A stretch of DNA of 64,000 nt from Lachnospiraceae bacterium (GTDB lineage: Bacteria; Bacillota; Clostridia; Lachnospirales; Lachnospiraceae). Shown piece after piece: positions 8,328-17,147 of the stretch. A program made the position numbers and the translations under genes. Position 1 is the first letter of the stretch, and each line of letters starts with the position of its first letter. Where the stretch lies: NCBI GenBank assembly GCA_022510615.1, contig JAFLTC010000004.1, forward strand, positions 1 through 64,000, in the 5' to 3' direction. The notes below the pieces were generated by a model. It was not told where the DNA came from, made no database searches, and saw only the letters and a program-made list of their open reading frames with translations.

Positions 8328-8361
8328 TACTATTATTTAATACGGTAAAGGGAGGTTCATC

Positions 8362-9897
8362 ATGGGAAAAACAAGAAATCGTGTTGTGGCATTTTTTCTG
8401 GCGATGTGTATGCTACTTAGTGTAGGTGCTGTATTTGGCAGCCAGCCGGCAGAGGCAGCGAAAAAACCAAAACTTTCGGCGAAAAAGATGACCGTATATA
8501 TCGGCAAAACAAAGACGCTGAAGGTAAAAAAGAATGGTACGAAAACCATCGTAAAAACCAGTTGGAAAGTAAGCAATAAAAAGATTGTTACCCTGTCGAA
8601 GAAAAAGAAAACTTCGGTAAAGTTAAAGGGAAAAAAGACAGGAAGCACCAAGGTAAAGGCGGTTGTCCGCTATCGTAGAAAGGGGACAAAAAAGGTTTAT
8701 AAGACGACATTAACCTGTAAACTCAAAGCAGAGGTATATGTTTCCCCGGCGGCAAAGAAAAAGGCAAATGTTAAAAAAGCGACTACCCAGTATTCCTCAC
8801 TGGCAAAGCTTGCCGAAAAGCATGGTATGAAGTTGGGTACGGTAGTAAATTATGGATATATGTCGGATACAAATTACAAGAATCTTGTAAAGTATCATTT
8901 TAACAGTCTGACAGCGGGAAATGAGTTTAAAGCATATTCCCTGTTAGACCAGCAAAAGTCCGCGCAAAATAAGGATGGAATGCCGGTCATGAACTATGCC
9001 ATGGCAGATGCCATTATGGATTTTGCCAAAGCAAATGGAATTAAAATACGAGGGCACGTCCTTGTGTGGCATGCCTATATGTCGGACTGGTTCTTCCGCG
9101 AGGGCTATGACCAGGACAAAAAGTATGTGAGCAAGGCGGTTATGCAGAAACGTCTGAAATACTACATTCAGGATGTCATTACTCATTTTGAAAAGAAATA
9201 TCCGGGTGTAATTTATTGCTGGGATGTGGTAAATGAAGCAGTTGCCGACAGTTCTGTGGGGAACGATAAGAGAAATCTCAGAACCGACAATCAGTTTTAC
9301 CAGATACTCGGCAGCGATTATGTGGAGCAGACATTCCTGTATGCAAAGGATGTGGTGGAAGACTTAGGTGCAGATATCAAACTGTATTACAATGACTACA
9401 ATGCTTTCTTTGCTGCAAAGCGGGAGGAAATATGCAATCTGGCTACCAGCATTAATTCCTATGTCAAGGATGACTCCGGACAGTACCGCAAGCTTTGCGA
9501 TGGTATCGGCATGCAGGGTTATATCGGAGGCTATGGTACTCAGACGGGCTGTATGAATGAGGCGCAGATTCCTCTGATAAAGACAGCCATTGAGAAATAT
9601 GCGTCCCTTGGATTTGAGGTCCAGGTAACGGAAATGGCCGTACGGAATTATTCCGGCAGTACCAAAAATATGAAGACGCATGCGGAGTTTTATAAGAAGC
9701 TGTTCCAGATGTTTATCGGTATCAATACCGGTGAGGATAAGCCGTTAAAGGCAGTGAGCATCTGGGGGCTGTTTGATGACCCGACCCTGACACAGGGCTC
9801 TTATGGATATTCCATGAACGGTCCATACTGCGGTTTATTTGATGAGCTTTATGGAGTGAAAGATTCTTTCAAAAATGTATACAGTGTGTTGAAATAA
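8362..9897 (+). CDS. Secreted GH10 endo-beta-1,4-xylanase with N-terminal Lys-rich Ig-like module
   Basis: Of 511 residues, 1-33 are a signal peptide ending AEAA, about 34-120 are a basic Ig-like module (KKPKLSAKKMTVYIGKTKTL, SWKVSNKKIVTLSKKKKT), and about 145-511 are a GH10 barrel. Landmarks are GNEFKAYSLL, RGHVLVWH, WDVVNEA with the presumed acid/base Glu292, and VTEMAV with the presumed nucleophile Glu424, followed by SIWGLFDD. It cuts internal xylan linkages outside the cell. No carbohydrate-binding module or dockerin is seen. The Lys-rich module is probably what keeps it near the wall, by inference. GGGAGG precedes the ATG, and a strong terminator follows. Confidence 0.92.
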   Translation: MGKTRNRVVAFFLAMCMLLSVGAVFGSQPAEAAKKPKLSAKKMTVYIGKTKTLKVKKNGTKTIVKTSWKVSNKKIVTLSKKKKTSVKLKGKKTGSTKVKAVVRYRRKGTKKVYKTTLTCKLKAEVYVSPAAKKKANVKKATTQYSSLAKLAEKHGMKLGTVVNYGYMSDTNYKNLVKYHFNSLTAGNEFKAYSLLDQQKSAQNKDGMPVMNYAMADAIMDFAKANGIKIRGHVLVWHAYMSDWFFREGYDQDKKYVSKAVMQKRLKYYIQDVITHFEKKYPGVIYCWDVVNEAVADSSVGNDKRNLRTDNQFYQILGSDYVEQTFLYAKDVVEDLGADIKLYYNDYNAFFAAKREEICNLATSINSYVKDDSGQYRKLCDGIGMQGYIGGYGTQTGCMNEAQIPLIKTAIEKYASLGFEVQVTEMAVRNYSGSTKNMKTHAEFYKKLFQMFIGINTGEDKPLKAVSIWGLFDDPTLTQGSYGYSMNGPYCGLFDELYGVKDSFKNVYSVLK

Positions 9898-9919
9898 TAG
9901 CAGAGAAATAAAGAAAAAC

Positions 9920-9956
9920 AAAACAGGCAGTGTCACCTCACACTGCCTGTTTTTTA
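9920..9956 (+). terminator. Rho-independent terminator after the GH10 gene
   Basis: Stem AAACAGGCAGTGT (to 9933) pairs with ACACTGCCTGTTT from 9940, with a six-base loop and a T-run (9950-9955). Confidence 0.85.
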
Positions 9957-10000
9957 TCATATAGAAAAGTGGAGTAGCGTCGGATCTTCACGACACTTTT

Positions 10001-12520
10001 TTATCTGAGGCCACCGCCTGGGGTTCCACCGCCGCCCGGCCCCCAGCCTCCACCTGGGGTATTGCTATTGCTTCCGGCACTGACACTGGTGGAAGTAAAT
10101 GTAAATTTCGTATACTGTGTTAGAGAATTCAGAGATGTTCCATAATAAACCGTATAGGCTTCTCCCAATTTTAATGCCTCACAGGATAAGACGACAGACT
10201 GGAATTTTTTCTCCGGTTTTGCCGTCATAACAGTCTGACCGGCACTATTCTTTAATACTACATATGTGCCTGCTGCCTGTACCGTTTCAAATCTGACATT
10301 CACGGCAGGCTGGGAAGAGCCGCTGGTCGGTGCAACGTCCATTCCGACTGCACCTGCTGCAATCAGCGTACCACCTGAAATTTCGCAGACACAATTATGA
10401 TCTCCATAATCTAATGCTCCATTGCCCCCATTTTCCGGCCCGTTTACGGTAACGGTTCCACCCCGGAAGAAAATGTTTCCGTTAGAATCGATTCCGTCGC
10501 CCGAGGCGTAAACAGTAAGGGAGCCTCCATTGACAATAATCTGATAATTGGTCTGGGATGCCGACTCTCCTTTTGAAAAGTTATCTCCGGCGGAGGCATT
10601 GTTTCCGCCTGCAACATTGAGACCATCATCTTTTGCCGTCACTGTAATTGTGCCGCCATTTATTGTAATGTCACCACTTTCCAGCCCCTCGTAAGATTTC
10701 TTTATCTGAATATTTCCACCATTAATCTGTAATCCGGTATCGGAGTGGATGCCGTCATCTCCTGCCGAAAGTTCCAAAGTACCGCCATCAATACGAATGC
10801 TGCCGGAACAATGCAGGGCATCATCTGCCAATGGATCATTGGCATTTCGCTTTTCACGCTGTTCGCTATAAGTTGCTGTTGTATCTGCTGCTATTTTTCC
10901 TGCTGTAGCCGGGATACCAATACTAACTCCCGCTTTGATTCCCTTATAGCTGCTGCTCTCTGCAGAGTTGGACAGATTCTTAGTCGTAACTTCTAAGTCG
11001 GATGGATTCAGACGCAATGTCCGGAATACACTGATGCCATCCCCATTATCCGATACGATTCGGTAAACACCGCCATCCAGATCCATGTTACCGAGAGCTG
11101 CCAATGTTCCGTCCGTATCATCTGCCAAATCACTTTCGTCCAGCGTTGTCTTTAAAGCATCTCCGTCCGAATGAATATTTAATTCTGCCTGGTACACAGA
11201 AAGTTCTGTTTTTCCCGTAATTCCATTGTGTCCGGTGGCATTATTTTCAAGACCGCTGACGGAAATCTTTGTATTCAATATTTTCAGTGCATTGGTTGCC
11301 TTAATGCCATTTCCGTTCTCGGAAAAGATATTCAACGTTCCGGTGCCATTTATTGTAAGCGGAATTTTTTTACATACAATTCCTCCGGTATACGTAGTTG
11401 AAACACTATCATCCTTATCAATGCCTGTCTTACCGGTATCCATCAGAGTATTTACGCTGTCTTTTTTTACCGTAATGACAGCACGCGTCACCGATTTCTT
11501 AACGGTAATCAGTCCCGTATCGGAGTCCGGTTCCGTATTGTTAGATGATGTGAGATTCACTCCATCCAGAATAATATGTGCGGTTCCTGTTTCTCCACCG
11601 GAATAATCTACTTCAATCAGACCGTCTACAGCGGTATCTGTAGTTTCTGTGTGAATGAGATAGGTTCCCGGAGTGATAATAGTCAGTTTGTTTTTCTTGC
11701 TAATTTCATATGTGGTCTTAGTAATTTTCTGTGCCGGAGCTTTTGCCGGGATGGTAATTTCTACCACATCGTCAGGAATCTCTGTATTCCGGTCTGTTTC
11801 ATCATACTCGGCAACACTCGGTTCCACATATCCCTTCATGGAATCGTCTCCCTTATACTGACTGTCACCCGGTGGAGTTACCTTTGGAGAAGAAGTAGCA
11901 TTTGGTGTAGGTGTGCTGTCTGGTGTTCCCTTTTTTATCGTGTACAGGTAATCGGACCGAAGTTTACTTTTTTTCTCTGTCTTTCTCAGCTTTGCCGTTG
12001 TCATCTTTTTACCCTTCACCGGATACAGCTTTAAGGTTTTGGTAGAAGTAAAGGTAAAGGTTTTAGAGGATTTTGCCTTAATCTTCTTGGATTTTGAAAA
12101 CTTACCGGAAACGGTGTAGTATACCGTATATCCTTTTTTGGCCTTTACTTTTGTAGTTACAGAGCCTTTATAGGTGCCTGCTTTTTTACTAATCGTATAA
12201 CCAACCGGTTTCTTTACAGTAAGCTTTATCTTTTGTTTATTCTTTCCCATGCGAACCGTAATGGTCGCTTTTCCCTTTTTCTTCGCCGTAATCAGACCTT
12301 TAGCCGAAACTTTAGCAACAGACTGTTTGCTGGATGAAAATTTCAGGGAAGATGCCTTCCGGTTTGTTTTAATCTGAAACGTGCTTCCTACTGCCATTGT
12401 CTTTGTTTTTCCTGTATTTTTTAATCGAAGCGTTTTGGCAGATGCTTTTTGTGGAACCCCCACCACTGCCAATGCCAATATTAAAAATACAGATACCCAT
12501 TTTTTAAAGTTCTTTGTCAT
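10001..12520 (-). CDS. Secreted Cthe_2159-like polysaccharide-binding beta-helix protein with Lys-rich Ig-like module
   Basis: The 839-residue protein has a signal peptide (residues 1-28, ending ASA), a basic Big2-type module (about 29-105), a second basic domain (about 106-195), and a Thr/Pro linker (TPDSTPTPNATSSPK). The large C-terminal region (about 245-790) is built of parallel beta-helix-like repeats with acidic turns: GDGISVF, GDDGIHSD, KDDGLNVAGGNN, GDGIDSNG. This is the layout of Cthe_2159/PF14262 proteins, which bind acidic plant polysaccharide and calcium; no catalytic residues are evident. It ends in a Gly-rich tail (PGGGWGPGGGGTPGGG). It is transcribed leftward, 22 bp after the beta-helix lipoprotein gene, probably in one operon. 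Probable role: surface adhesion to plant material. Confidence 0.85.
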   Translation of the reverse strand: MTKNFKKWVSVFLILALAVVGVPQKASAKTLRLKNTGKTKTMAVGSTFQIKTNRKASSLKFSSSKQSVAKVSAKGLITAKKKGKATITVRMGKNKQKIKLTVKKPVGYTISKKAGTYKGSVTTKVKAKKGYTVYYTVSGKFSKSKKIKAKSSKTFTFTSTKTLKLYPVKGKKMTTAKLRKTEKKSKLRSDYLYTIKKGTPDSTPTPNATSSPKVTPPGDSQYKGDDSMKGYVEPSVAEYDETDRNTEIPDDVVEITIPAKAPAQKITKTTYEISKKNKLTIITPGTYLIHTETTDTAVDGLIEVDYSGGETGTAHIILDGVNLTSSNNTEPDSDTGLITVKKSVTRAVITVKKDSVNTLMDTGKTGIDKDDSVSTTYTGGIVCKKIPLTINGTGTLNIFSENGNGIKATNALKILNTKISVSGLENNATGHNGITGKTELSVYQAELNIHSDGDALKTTLDESDLADDTDGTLAALGNMDLDGGVYRIVSDNGDGISVFRTLRLNPSDLEVTTKNLSNSAESSSYKGIKAGVSIGIPATAGKIAADTTATYSEQREKRNANDPLADDALHCSGSIRIDGGTLELSAGDDGIHSDTGLQINGGNIQIKKSYEGLESGDITINGGTITVTAKDDGLNVAGGNNASAGDNFSKGESASQTNYQIIVNGGSLTVYASGDGIDSNGNIFFRGGTVTVNGPENGGNGALDYGDHNCVCEISGGTLIAAGAVGMDVAPTSGSSQPAVNVRFETVQAAGTYVVLKNSAGQTVMTAKPEKKFQSVVLSCEALKLGEAYTVYYGTSLNSLTQYTKFTFTSTSVSAGSNSNTPGGGWGPGGGGTPGGGLR

Positions 12521-12542
12521 ATTGTCCTCCTTTGTATTGTCA

Positions 12543-13889
12543 TTATTTATTTAAAACGGTTCCATCTGCAAGTGTAATGGTATAACCGTTAAAATTAATT
12601 ATACCATTGTTTGTCAGAGTAGTCACCTTACAATTTCCCGTCAGATTCCAGGTGCTTCCACTGTCAATGGTGATCACGGCATTATTTTCGACCGCTGAGC
12701 CGTTCTGTTCGTTGTCCAGAATATTGACTGCACCGGTATAAACACTGCCGTTTGTCAGAGTCATTGCCAGGGTGGATATGCTGTCAACAGCGATGTTTCC
12801 ATCAAGTGTCTGACCGTCTGCCGTAAATTCCACCTGTGCCCCATTTGCACCGGCGGCTCCCCAACCGTGGCTCGCGTCGTTGCCACTGGCCCGCAGGAAA
12901 TATCTGTCTCCGTTAGTGCCGGCAATCCCGACGCCGGACAATGTTATTTTACATTTTGTATTTGTCACAAAAAACATATCTCCATTATTGGAAGTAAGAT
13001 TTCCCCCTGTCATGGAAAAAACAGAAGTTCCCACATCCGCATCACCGGACATGGACTGATAAATCATGACATTGTGTACATTAATATCTGAACTGCTTCC
13101 CTTTGTGTCACTCATGTTACCAATCACAGTACAGTTTTCAAGAGCAATGGAATTTTTTCCTTCAATAACCAATGCTTCGGAATTATTTGCCGTAAGTGAG
13201 GCATTTTTTACGCTGATTTGTGCGGTGGAATATATGGCAGGAGAATTGTATCCGTTGCTGATATAACTGCCTCCGTCAACATTTACCGTGCCGCCACCAC
13301 GGTCAGAGCGAATCGCCGCAGAAGAGCTGCCGGACGTCGTCACCTGTAAATTACTTGCCTTAGTTGTAGCACCGCCGGTAGTCTGAATGCCCCCTGAATT
13401 ATCAGCTGTCGTTATAATGGCTGAATCTGAAATAGTTACTACGGTGCCCTCTCCGTAACTGAATACGCCGTTACCGTTTTGTGCCGAGGAATTTACCGCA
13501 GCCCCCTTGATGGTAACCTTTGCTCCATCCGTAGCAAGCAGAGCTGCATTCACACCGTAAAAGTCACCGTTTTCCGTGTTTGAGGAGGTGCCGGAGTTCT
13601 TATTGACTGTTATATTGTTTAACGAGGCGGTTGCACCGATTACGCGCAGGGCATTTTCATCATCACCCGTTGAAGTGTAGGATTCGTTGGAATAGGTGCC
13701 ATCGGTGTCAATGGTGTTTGCCGAGCTTCCCTGCGTTACTTCTCCGGAACCGCCGGGCTGACCGTTTGGCATGCCAATGGGAGGTGCCTTCTCCGGTACT
13801 GTCGTTGTTTTGGCGGTGTCCTGCCCCTGACAGCCAACAAGGCTAATGACAAGGACAAGGGTACAAATAATTGAAGTCAGTTTTTTCAT
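12543..13889 (-). CDS. Lipoprotein with right-handed beta-helix repeats
   Basis: 448 residues from ATG 13889. The N-terminus is a lipoprotein signal: MKKLTSIICTLVLVISLVGC, with lipobox LVGC and the lipid-bearing Cys20. A Pro/Gly linker precedes short repeats rich in Gly, Asn, Ser and Thr (NGDFYGVNAALLATDGAKVT, NSGGIQTTGGATTKASNLQV, NSEALVIEGKNSIALENCTV), predicted as a parallel beta-helix. The reading frame is also open further upstream, but there it overlaps the permease and lacks a signal. The start overlaps the permease stop by four bases (ATGA), so translation is coupled. No catalytic motif is recognised; a carbohydrate-binding or adhesive surface role is inferred from its downstream neighbour. 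Confidence 0.75.
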   Translation of the reverse strand: MKKLTSIICTLVLVISLVGCQGQDTAKTTTVPEKAPPIGMPNGQPGGSGEVTQGSSANTIDTDGTYSNESYTSTGDDENALRVIGATASLNNITVNKNSGTSSNTENGDFYGVNAALLATDGAKVTIKGAAVNSSAQNGNGVFSYGEGTVVTISDSAIITTADNSGGIQTTGGATTKASNLQVTTSGSSSAAIRSDRGGGTVNVDGGSYISNGYNSPAIYSTAQISVKNASLTANNSEALVIEGKNSIALENCTVIGNMSDTKGSSSDINVHNVMIYQSMSGDADVGTSVFSMTGGNLTSNNGDMFFVTNTKCKITLSGVGIAGTNGDRYFLRASGNDASHGWGAAGANGAQVEFTADGQTLDGNIAVDSISTLAMTLTNGSVYTGAVNILDNEQNGSAVENNAVITIDSGSTWNLTGNCKVTTLTNNGIINFNGYTITLADGTVLNK

Positions 13890-14779
13890 GTCTGTAACTC
13901 TCCTTTCGCTTTTGATTTCAAATTTAAAAGAATTAAGGCTGTCAGTACGAAAAAGATTCCAGCTAGGGAAGTTCCTGTCAGCGGTTCCTTCAGATAGAAT
14001 ACACTGACCAGTGTTCCGACAACCGGTTCTATGGCTGCCAGTATGGCGGCCTTTCCTGCCTCTACATGCGCCAGCCCGGCAGTATAAAAAATGTAGGGGA
14101 GCACGCTGCAAAGAATACTGGAAACTATAATCGGTACTGCCGCCCCGGGATGCTGGGAAAAAAGCTGAACAATGACTGGCGGGCGGCAAAAAGGAACAGT
14201 GACAATACTGGCAAATAAAAAGGTATACAGGGTAATGGTAAAGGGATGATATTTTTCTACAGCAAAATGGCCGAAAATACTGTAAAGAGCATATCCTAAC
14301 CCTGCTCCCAGACCACATAGGAGGGCAAAAGGAGTCAGATTCATGGAACCCTGTAACACACCGGTAATCAAAATACATCCGGCAAATGCCAATAGTAGTG
14401 CCGTTATTTTCCTTGGAGTAATGGCTTCCTGGAAAAGAACAGCCGACAGGATTGTTACAAAAATCGGCGAGGTATATAGTAAAATGACCGCCGTTGACAG
14501 AGAGGTCATCTCAATTGTCTGAAAATAGCAAAGGCTGAAAAATGCAATACTACATATACCGGTCCCTAAAAAAATCCAGACATCCTTTCGCTGGATGCGT
14601 AGCAGGGAACGATCATAAACTGCCAGAAAAAGTAACAGACAGAGAAAGGTCAGAATACAACGCAGGCAAGTAAGCTGCAAGGTGGAAAATCCGTAGCCGC
14701 AAATAACCCGGACAAAAGCACCGAGCATCCCCCAGAGGGAACCGGCCAGAATAATAGAGAGCGGAGCCATACGTTTCAT
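13886..14779 (-). CDS. EamA/DMT-family transporter
   Basis: 297 residues with about ten membrane helices in two five-helix halves: an N-terminal SIILAGSLWGMLGAFVR, a mid-protein GLGAGLGYALYSIFG, and an EAGKAAILAAIEPVVGTLVS segment near residue 240 that is typical of EamA proteins. These export or import small metabolites; the substrate cannot be inferred. It is the first gene of a leftward set with the beta-helix lipoprotein and the Cthe_2159-like protein. AAGGAAG precedes the ATG. AT-rich sequence 14820-14870 holds candidate promoter elements in both directions. Confidence 0.85.
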   Translation of the reverse strand: MKRMAPLSIILAGSLWGMLGAFVRVICGYGFSTLQLTCLRCILTFLCLLLFLAVYDRSLLRIQRKDVWIFLGTGICSIAFFSLCYFQTIEMTSLSTAVILLYTSPIFVTILSAVLFQEAITPRKITALLLAFAGCILITGVLQGSMNLTPFALLCGLGAGLGYALYSIFGHFAVEKYHPFTITLYTFLFASIVTVPFCRPPVIVQLFSQHPGAAVPIIVSSILCSVLPYIFYTAGLAHVEAGKAAILAAIEPVVGTLVSVFYLKEPLTGTSLAGIFFVLTALILLNLKSKAKGELQT

Positions 14780-15002
14780 GCTTGTTCTTCCTTTCGTATA
14801 AGAGATATATCCTTGACAAATAACAATCCTTAGAGCATAATACTATAATAATCCTAAAAAGAATTCTTAACAATACTTTTCTTTATTTATTTGGGATGTT
14901 CAATCTTTGTTATCTTTCCCTTTTGATAGTTTAATATATTTACCTAGGCAGCCGAAGGGTGCAACGCCACCGTTTCCGAGTTTTGTGAAAGGAGTGGTGA
15001 TT

Positions 15003-15083
15003 ATGAGTACATATGAAGAGTTTATTACAGACTCAAAAAATTTTTCAAACCTTGCACTAAAATACAAAACTGATTCGTGTTAG
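15003..15083 (+). CDS. Possible 26-residue leader peptide ahead of ECF sigma gene
   Basis: ATG 15003 follows AAAGGAGTGGTGATT, a good ribosome-binding site, and encodes MSTYEEFITDSKNFSN and ten more residues to TAG 15081-15083. Its stop is 21 bp before the sigma-factor start, so it could be a small translated leader. There is no homology to cite, and the hydrophilic sequence has no signal. The rest of 14780-15002 is AT-rich promoter-like sequence without a gene. Confidence 0.35.
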   Translation: MSTYEEFITDSKNFSNLALKYKTDSC

Positions 15084-15104
15084 TTAGTGAAAGGAGGTTA
15101 TATG

Positions 15105-15593
15105 ATGTACATCAAAACAGAAGAAGAATACAGTGAAGTTGTCGAACGGTTTTCTGACATGATATTTCGGATTGCCTATCAGAACCTATTGAATATCCAT
15201 GATGCGGAGGATGCGGTCCAGGATGTATTCTTAAAACTTCTGAAACAAAAAAATAAGTGCTTTCATGACGAGGAACATCTCAAGTCATGGCTCATCCGGA
15301 TAACAATTAATCAATGTCTGGACTACAAAAAAGCTTTCTTTCGAAAGAATACTGTTCCGTTAGAGGATTTGGAAATTCCCTATGAACAAAAAGAGCGGGA
15401 GCTTATGGAAGAATTATACCGACTGCCAAAGGAGTATCGCAATATTCTTTATTTACATTATTATGAAGGCTATACAATAAAGGAGATTGCAAAAATTCTT
15501 GGCAAAAAGCAAAATACGGTAAATTCAAAACTGACAAGGGGACGTAATCAGTTAAAAAAAATTATGGAGGTTGAAAATGAAGGCGAATTATAA
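15105..15593 (+). CDS. ECF RNA polymerase sigma factor
   Basis: A 162-residue sigma-70 family member. Region 2 is FSDMIFRIAYQNLLNIHDAEDAVQDVFLKLLK (quoted in parts: DAEDAVQDVFLKLL is the core), followed by LKSWLIRITINQCLDYKK. Region 4 has LPKEYRNILYLHYYEGYTIK, EIAKILGKKQNTVNSKLTRG and a C-terminal RNQLKKIM. AAGGAGG stands seven bases before ATG 15105 (ATG 15102 is also possible). The downstream membrane protein overlaps by 17 bp and is the likely anti-sigma partner. Target promoters are unknown. Confidence 0.9.
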   Translation: MYIKTEEEYSEVVERFSDMIFRIAYQNLLNIHDAEDAVQDVFLKLLKQKNKCFHDEEHLKSWLIRITINQCLDYKKAFFRKNTVPLEDLEIPYEQKERELMEELYRLPKEYRNILYLHYYEGYTIKEIAKILGKKQNTVNSKLTRGRNQLKKIMEVENEGEL

Positions 15594-16473
15594 AAATACA
15601 CTTAATAAAGTGAAATTAAGCGAATCGGAAAAAGAAAAAGCAAAAGCCTTATTTCACGAAGTAAACAATGAAAAGGAGAGCAAAATGGGAGTAAAAAGAG
15701 TATGGAAACCGGTTGCAGTAATGGCAGCCAGTCTGGCACTTGTATTATTTTTAAATGCAGTAATTCCAATGTTACAGAGAAAACAGAGTGATACCGTAGC
15801 GACAGCAACGGATAATTATTTTGTCGTTACGGCATATGCAAAGGAGCTGACGAAAACGGGAAAGGTTTTTCCGGATAAATATTCATCCTTAAGTGGTGCA
15901 GAGTGTGGAACGAAAGGAAAAGAAATTTCTTTTGCCTTTGGATTTCCATTGAAATGTAAGGGAAAAAATATTGACACCATCACCTATCAGATAAAGAATG
16001 GTGCTTTCCAGATTTCGAATCCGAAAGGAAAAAGTGTTGTCGTGGCAGGTGAAAAGGTCAAGAAAGGATTAAATGTTCCCGGTAGTTCTAAGGAAAGTGA
16101 GGAAAAAGAAAAGCTTACCTATGAATGGGAGCAGTATAAATCCTTTACCGTCAAGTATGATAACCAAATAAATAATAAGACCTGTATAGATGTAGTCGAT
16201 ACCTCTGATATATGGAGCGAAGAAAAACTGAGTCAGTATAAGTCTTTTAGGGATAGCATAATTGACCGGTCGCTGGAGGAAGATAAAAAAATACGTGATT
16301 TTCTTACGAAAGATATGGGTATTACCTGTACGGTGACATACAAGGACGGTTCCAAAGAGACAAAAAATATTGGTATTTTCAATGAGATTAAAAGACCGTC
16401 AGAGGTGTTAAGTGAAAAGGTTCCGGCGGAAAAGGATCAAAAAACGGTTATTACGTATTTCAATCTTCAGTAG
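15577..16473 (+). CDS. Probable membrane anti-sigma factor
   Basis: 298 residues. The short cytoplasmic part (1-45) is followed by one membrane span (PVAVMAASLALVLFLNAVIPML, about residues 44-65) and a long extracytoplasmic region with ISFAFGFPLKCKGKNIDTI and TYKDGSKETKNIGIF. There is no zinc-binding HxxxCxxC motif, so it is not a classical ZAS anti-sigma. The role is inferred from the 17-bp overlap with the sigma gene and from topology, as in other Lachnospiraceae sigma/membrane-partner pairs. GGAGG lies six bases before ATG 15577, preferred over TTG 15571. Confidence 0.7.
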   Translation: MKANYKNTLNKVKLSESEKEKAKALFHEVNNEKESKMGVKRVWKPVAVMAASLALVLFLNAVIPMLQRKQSDTVATATDNYFVVTAYAKELTKTGKVFPDKYSSLSGAECGTKGKEISFAFGFPLKCKGKNIDTITYQIKNGAFQISNPKGKSVVVAGEKVKKGLNVPGSSKESEEKEKLTYEWEQYKSFTVKYDNQINNKTCIDVVDTSDIWSEEKLSQYKSFRDSIIDRSLEEDKKIRDFLTKDMGITCTVTYKDGSKETKNIGIFNEIKRPSEVLSEKVPAEKDQKTVITYFNLQ

Positions 16474-16514
16474 TTCTGCATATATTAAAACAAAAAATTG
16501 ATATAGAGGGCGGA

Positions 16515-17051
16515 ATGGAACATTCGCAAAGACTGTTAGTGACGGCGCAGGAGGCCCGGGCATTGATATCGTTGCAGGAGCGGGATGAAAAGGGAAACTG
16601 GTGTCAGCGACTTTTTACCCGAGGCTGGATTGGAAAAAACGGTCTTGGCAAAGAGCGGGAGGGAGATAATAAAACACCGGTGGGGAGCTTAAAGTTTTTA
16701 TTTGCCTTTGGCAGTAAGGAAAATCCGGGAACGGTATTTCCCTATATAAAAGTAGATGAGAGACATTATCTGGTGGATGATGTCTCTTCTGCCTATTATA
16801 ATCAGCTGGTGGAGGAGGGGACGGTAGAAAGGGACTGGAACAGTGCAGAGCATCTGGTTTCCATGGGATGCGCCTACCACTATGCACTGGCAACAGATTA
16901 TAATAAAGATTGCGCGCCCGGCAAAGGGTCCGGCATTTTTCTTCACTGTGAACAGGGGCACCCGACAGCAGGCTGCATTTCTGTTCCGGAGCCTGTAATG
17001 AAAGCAATATTGCAGAGAGTTAGGCAGGATTGCATGATAGAAATCAGTTAA
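16515..17051 (+). CDS. YkuD-type L,D-transpeptidase-like protein
   Basis: 178 residues with NKTPVGSLKFLFAFG in the first half and the catalytic signature IFLHCEQGHPTAGCISVPE near residues 141-157, where Cys in TAGCIS is the presumed nucleophile and the earlier His its partner. Members form 3-3 crosslinks or act on peptidoglycan stems. No signal peptide is visible, so an N-terminal export route is unclear. It lies 41 bp after the anti-sigma-like gene, so it may be part of that envelope regulon. Confidence 0.8.
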   Translation: MEHSQRLLVTAQEARALISLQERDEKGNWCQRLFTRGWIGKNGLGKEREGDNKTPVGSLKFLFAFGSKENPGTVFPYIKVDERHYLVDDVSSAYYNQLVEEGTVERDWNSAEHLVSMGCAYHYALATDYNKDCAPGKGSGIFLHCEQGHPTAGCISVPEPVMKAILQRVRQDCMIEIS

Positions 17052-17099
17052 GACTTTCCATAAAAATTTTATAAATAACTACTTGAGATTTTATCAACC

Positions 17100-17121
17100 A
17101 AGTAATATAATTATATTACTT
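17100..17121. promoter_or_regulatory. 22-bp perfect palindrome upstream of the CE4 gene
   Basis: AAGTAATATAA is followed immediately by its exact reverse complement, 26 bp before the CE4 start. It is AT-only apart from one G and one C. It could be a dimeric regulator site over the promoter or a weak hairpin in the leader. Confidence 0.5.
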
Positions 17122-17147
17122 AAATTTATAATGATTGGGGGTCTTTT

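Noticed and set aside
11576-12034. Cys- and Ser-rich rightward frame
   Set aside because: Antisense shadow of the Cthe_2159-like gene, which has signal peptide and coherent domains.
13890-14378. Extension of the beta-helix lipoprotein frame upstream of its signal peptide
   Set aside because: This stretch is the shadow of the EamA gene; the lipobox signal at 13889 marks the real start.
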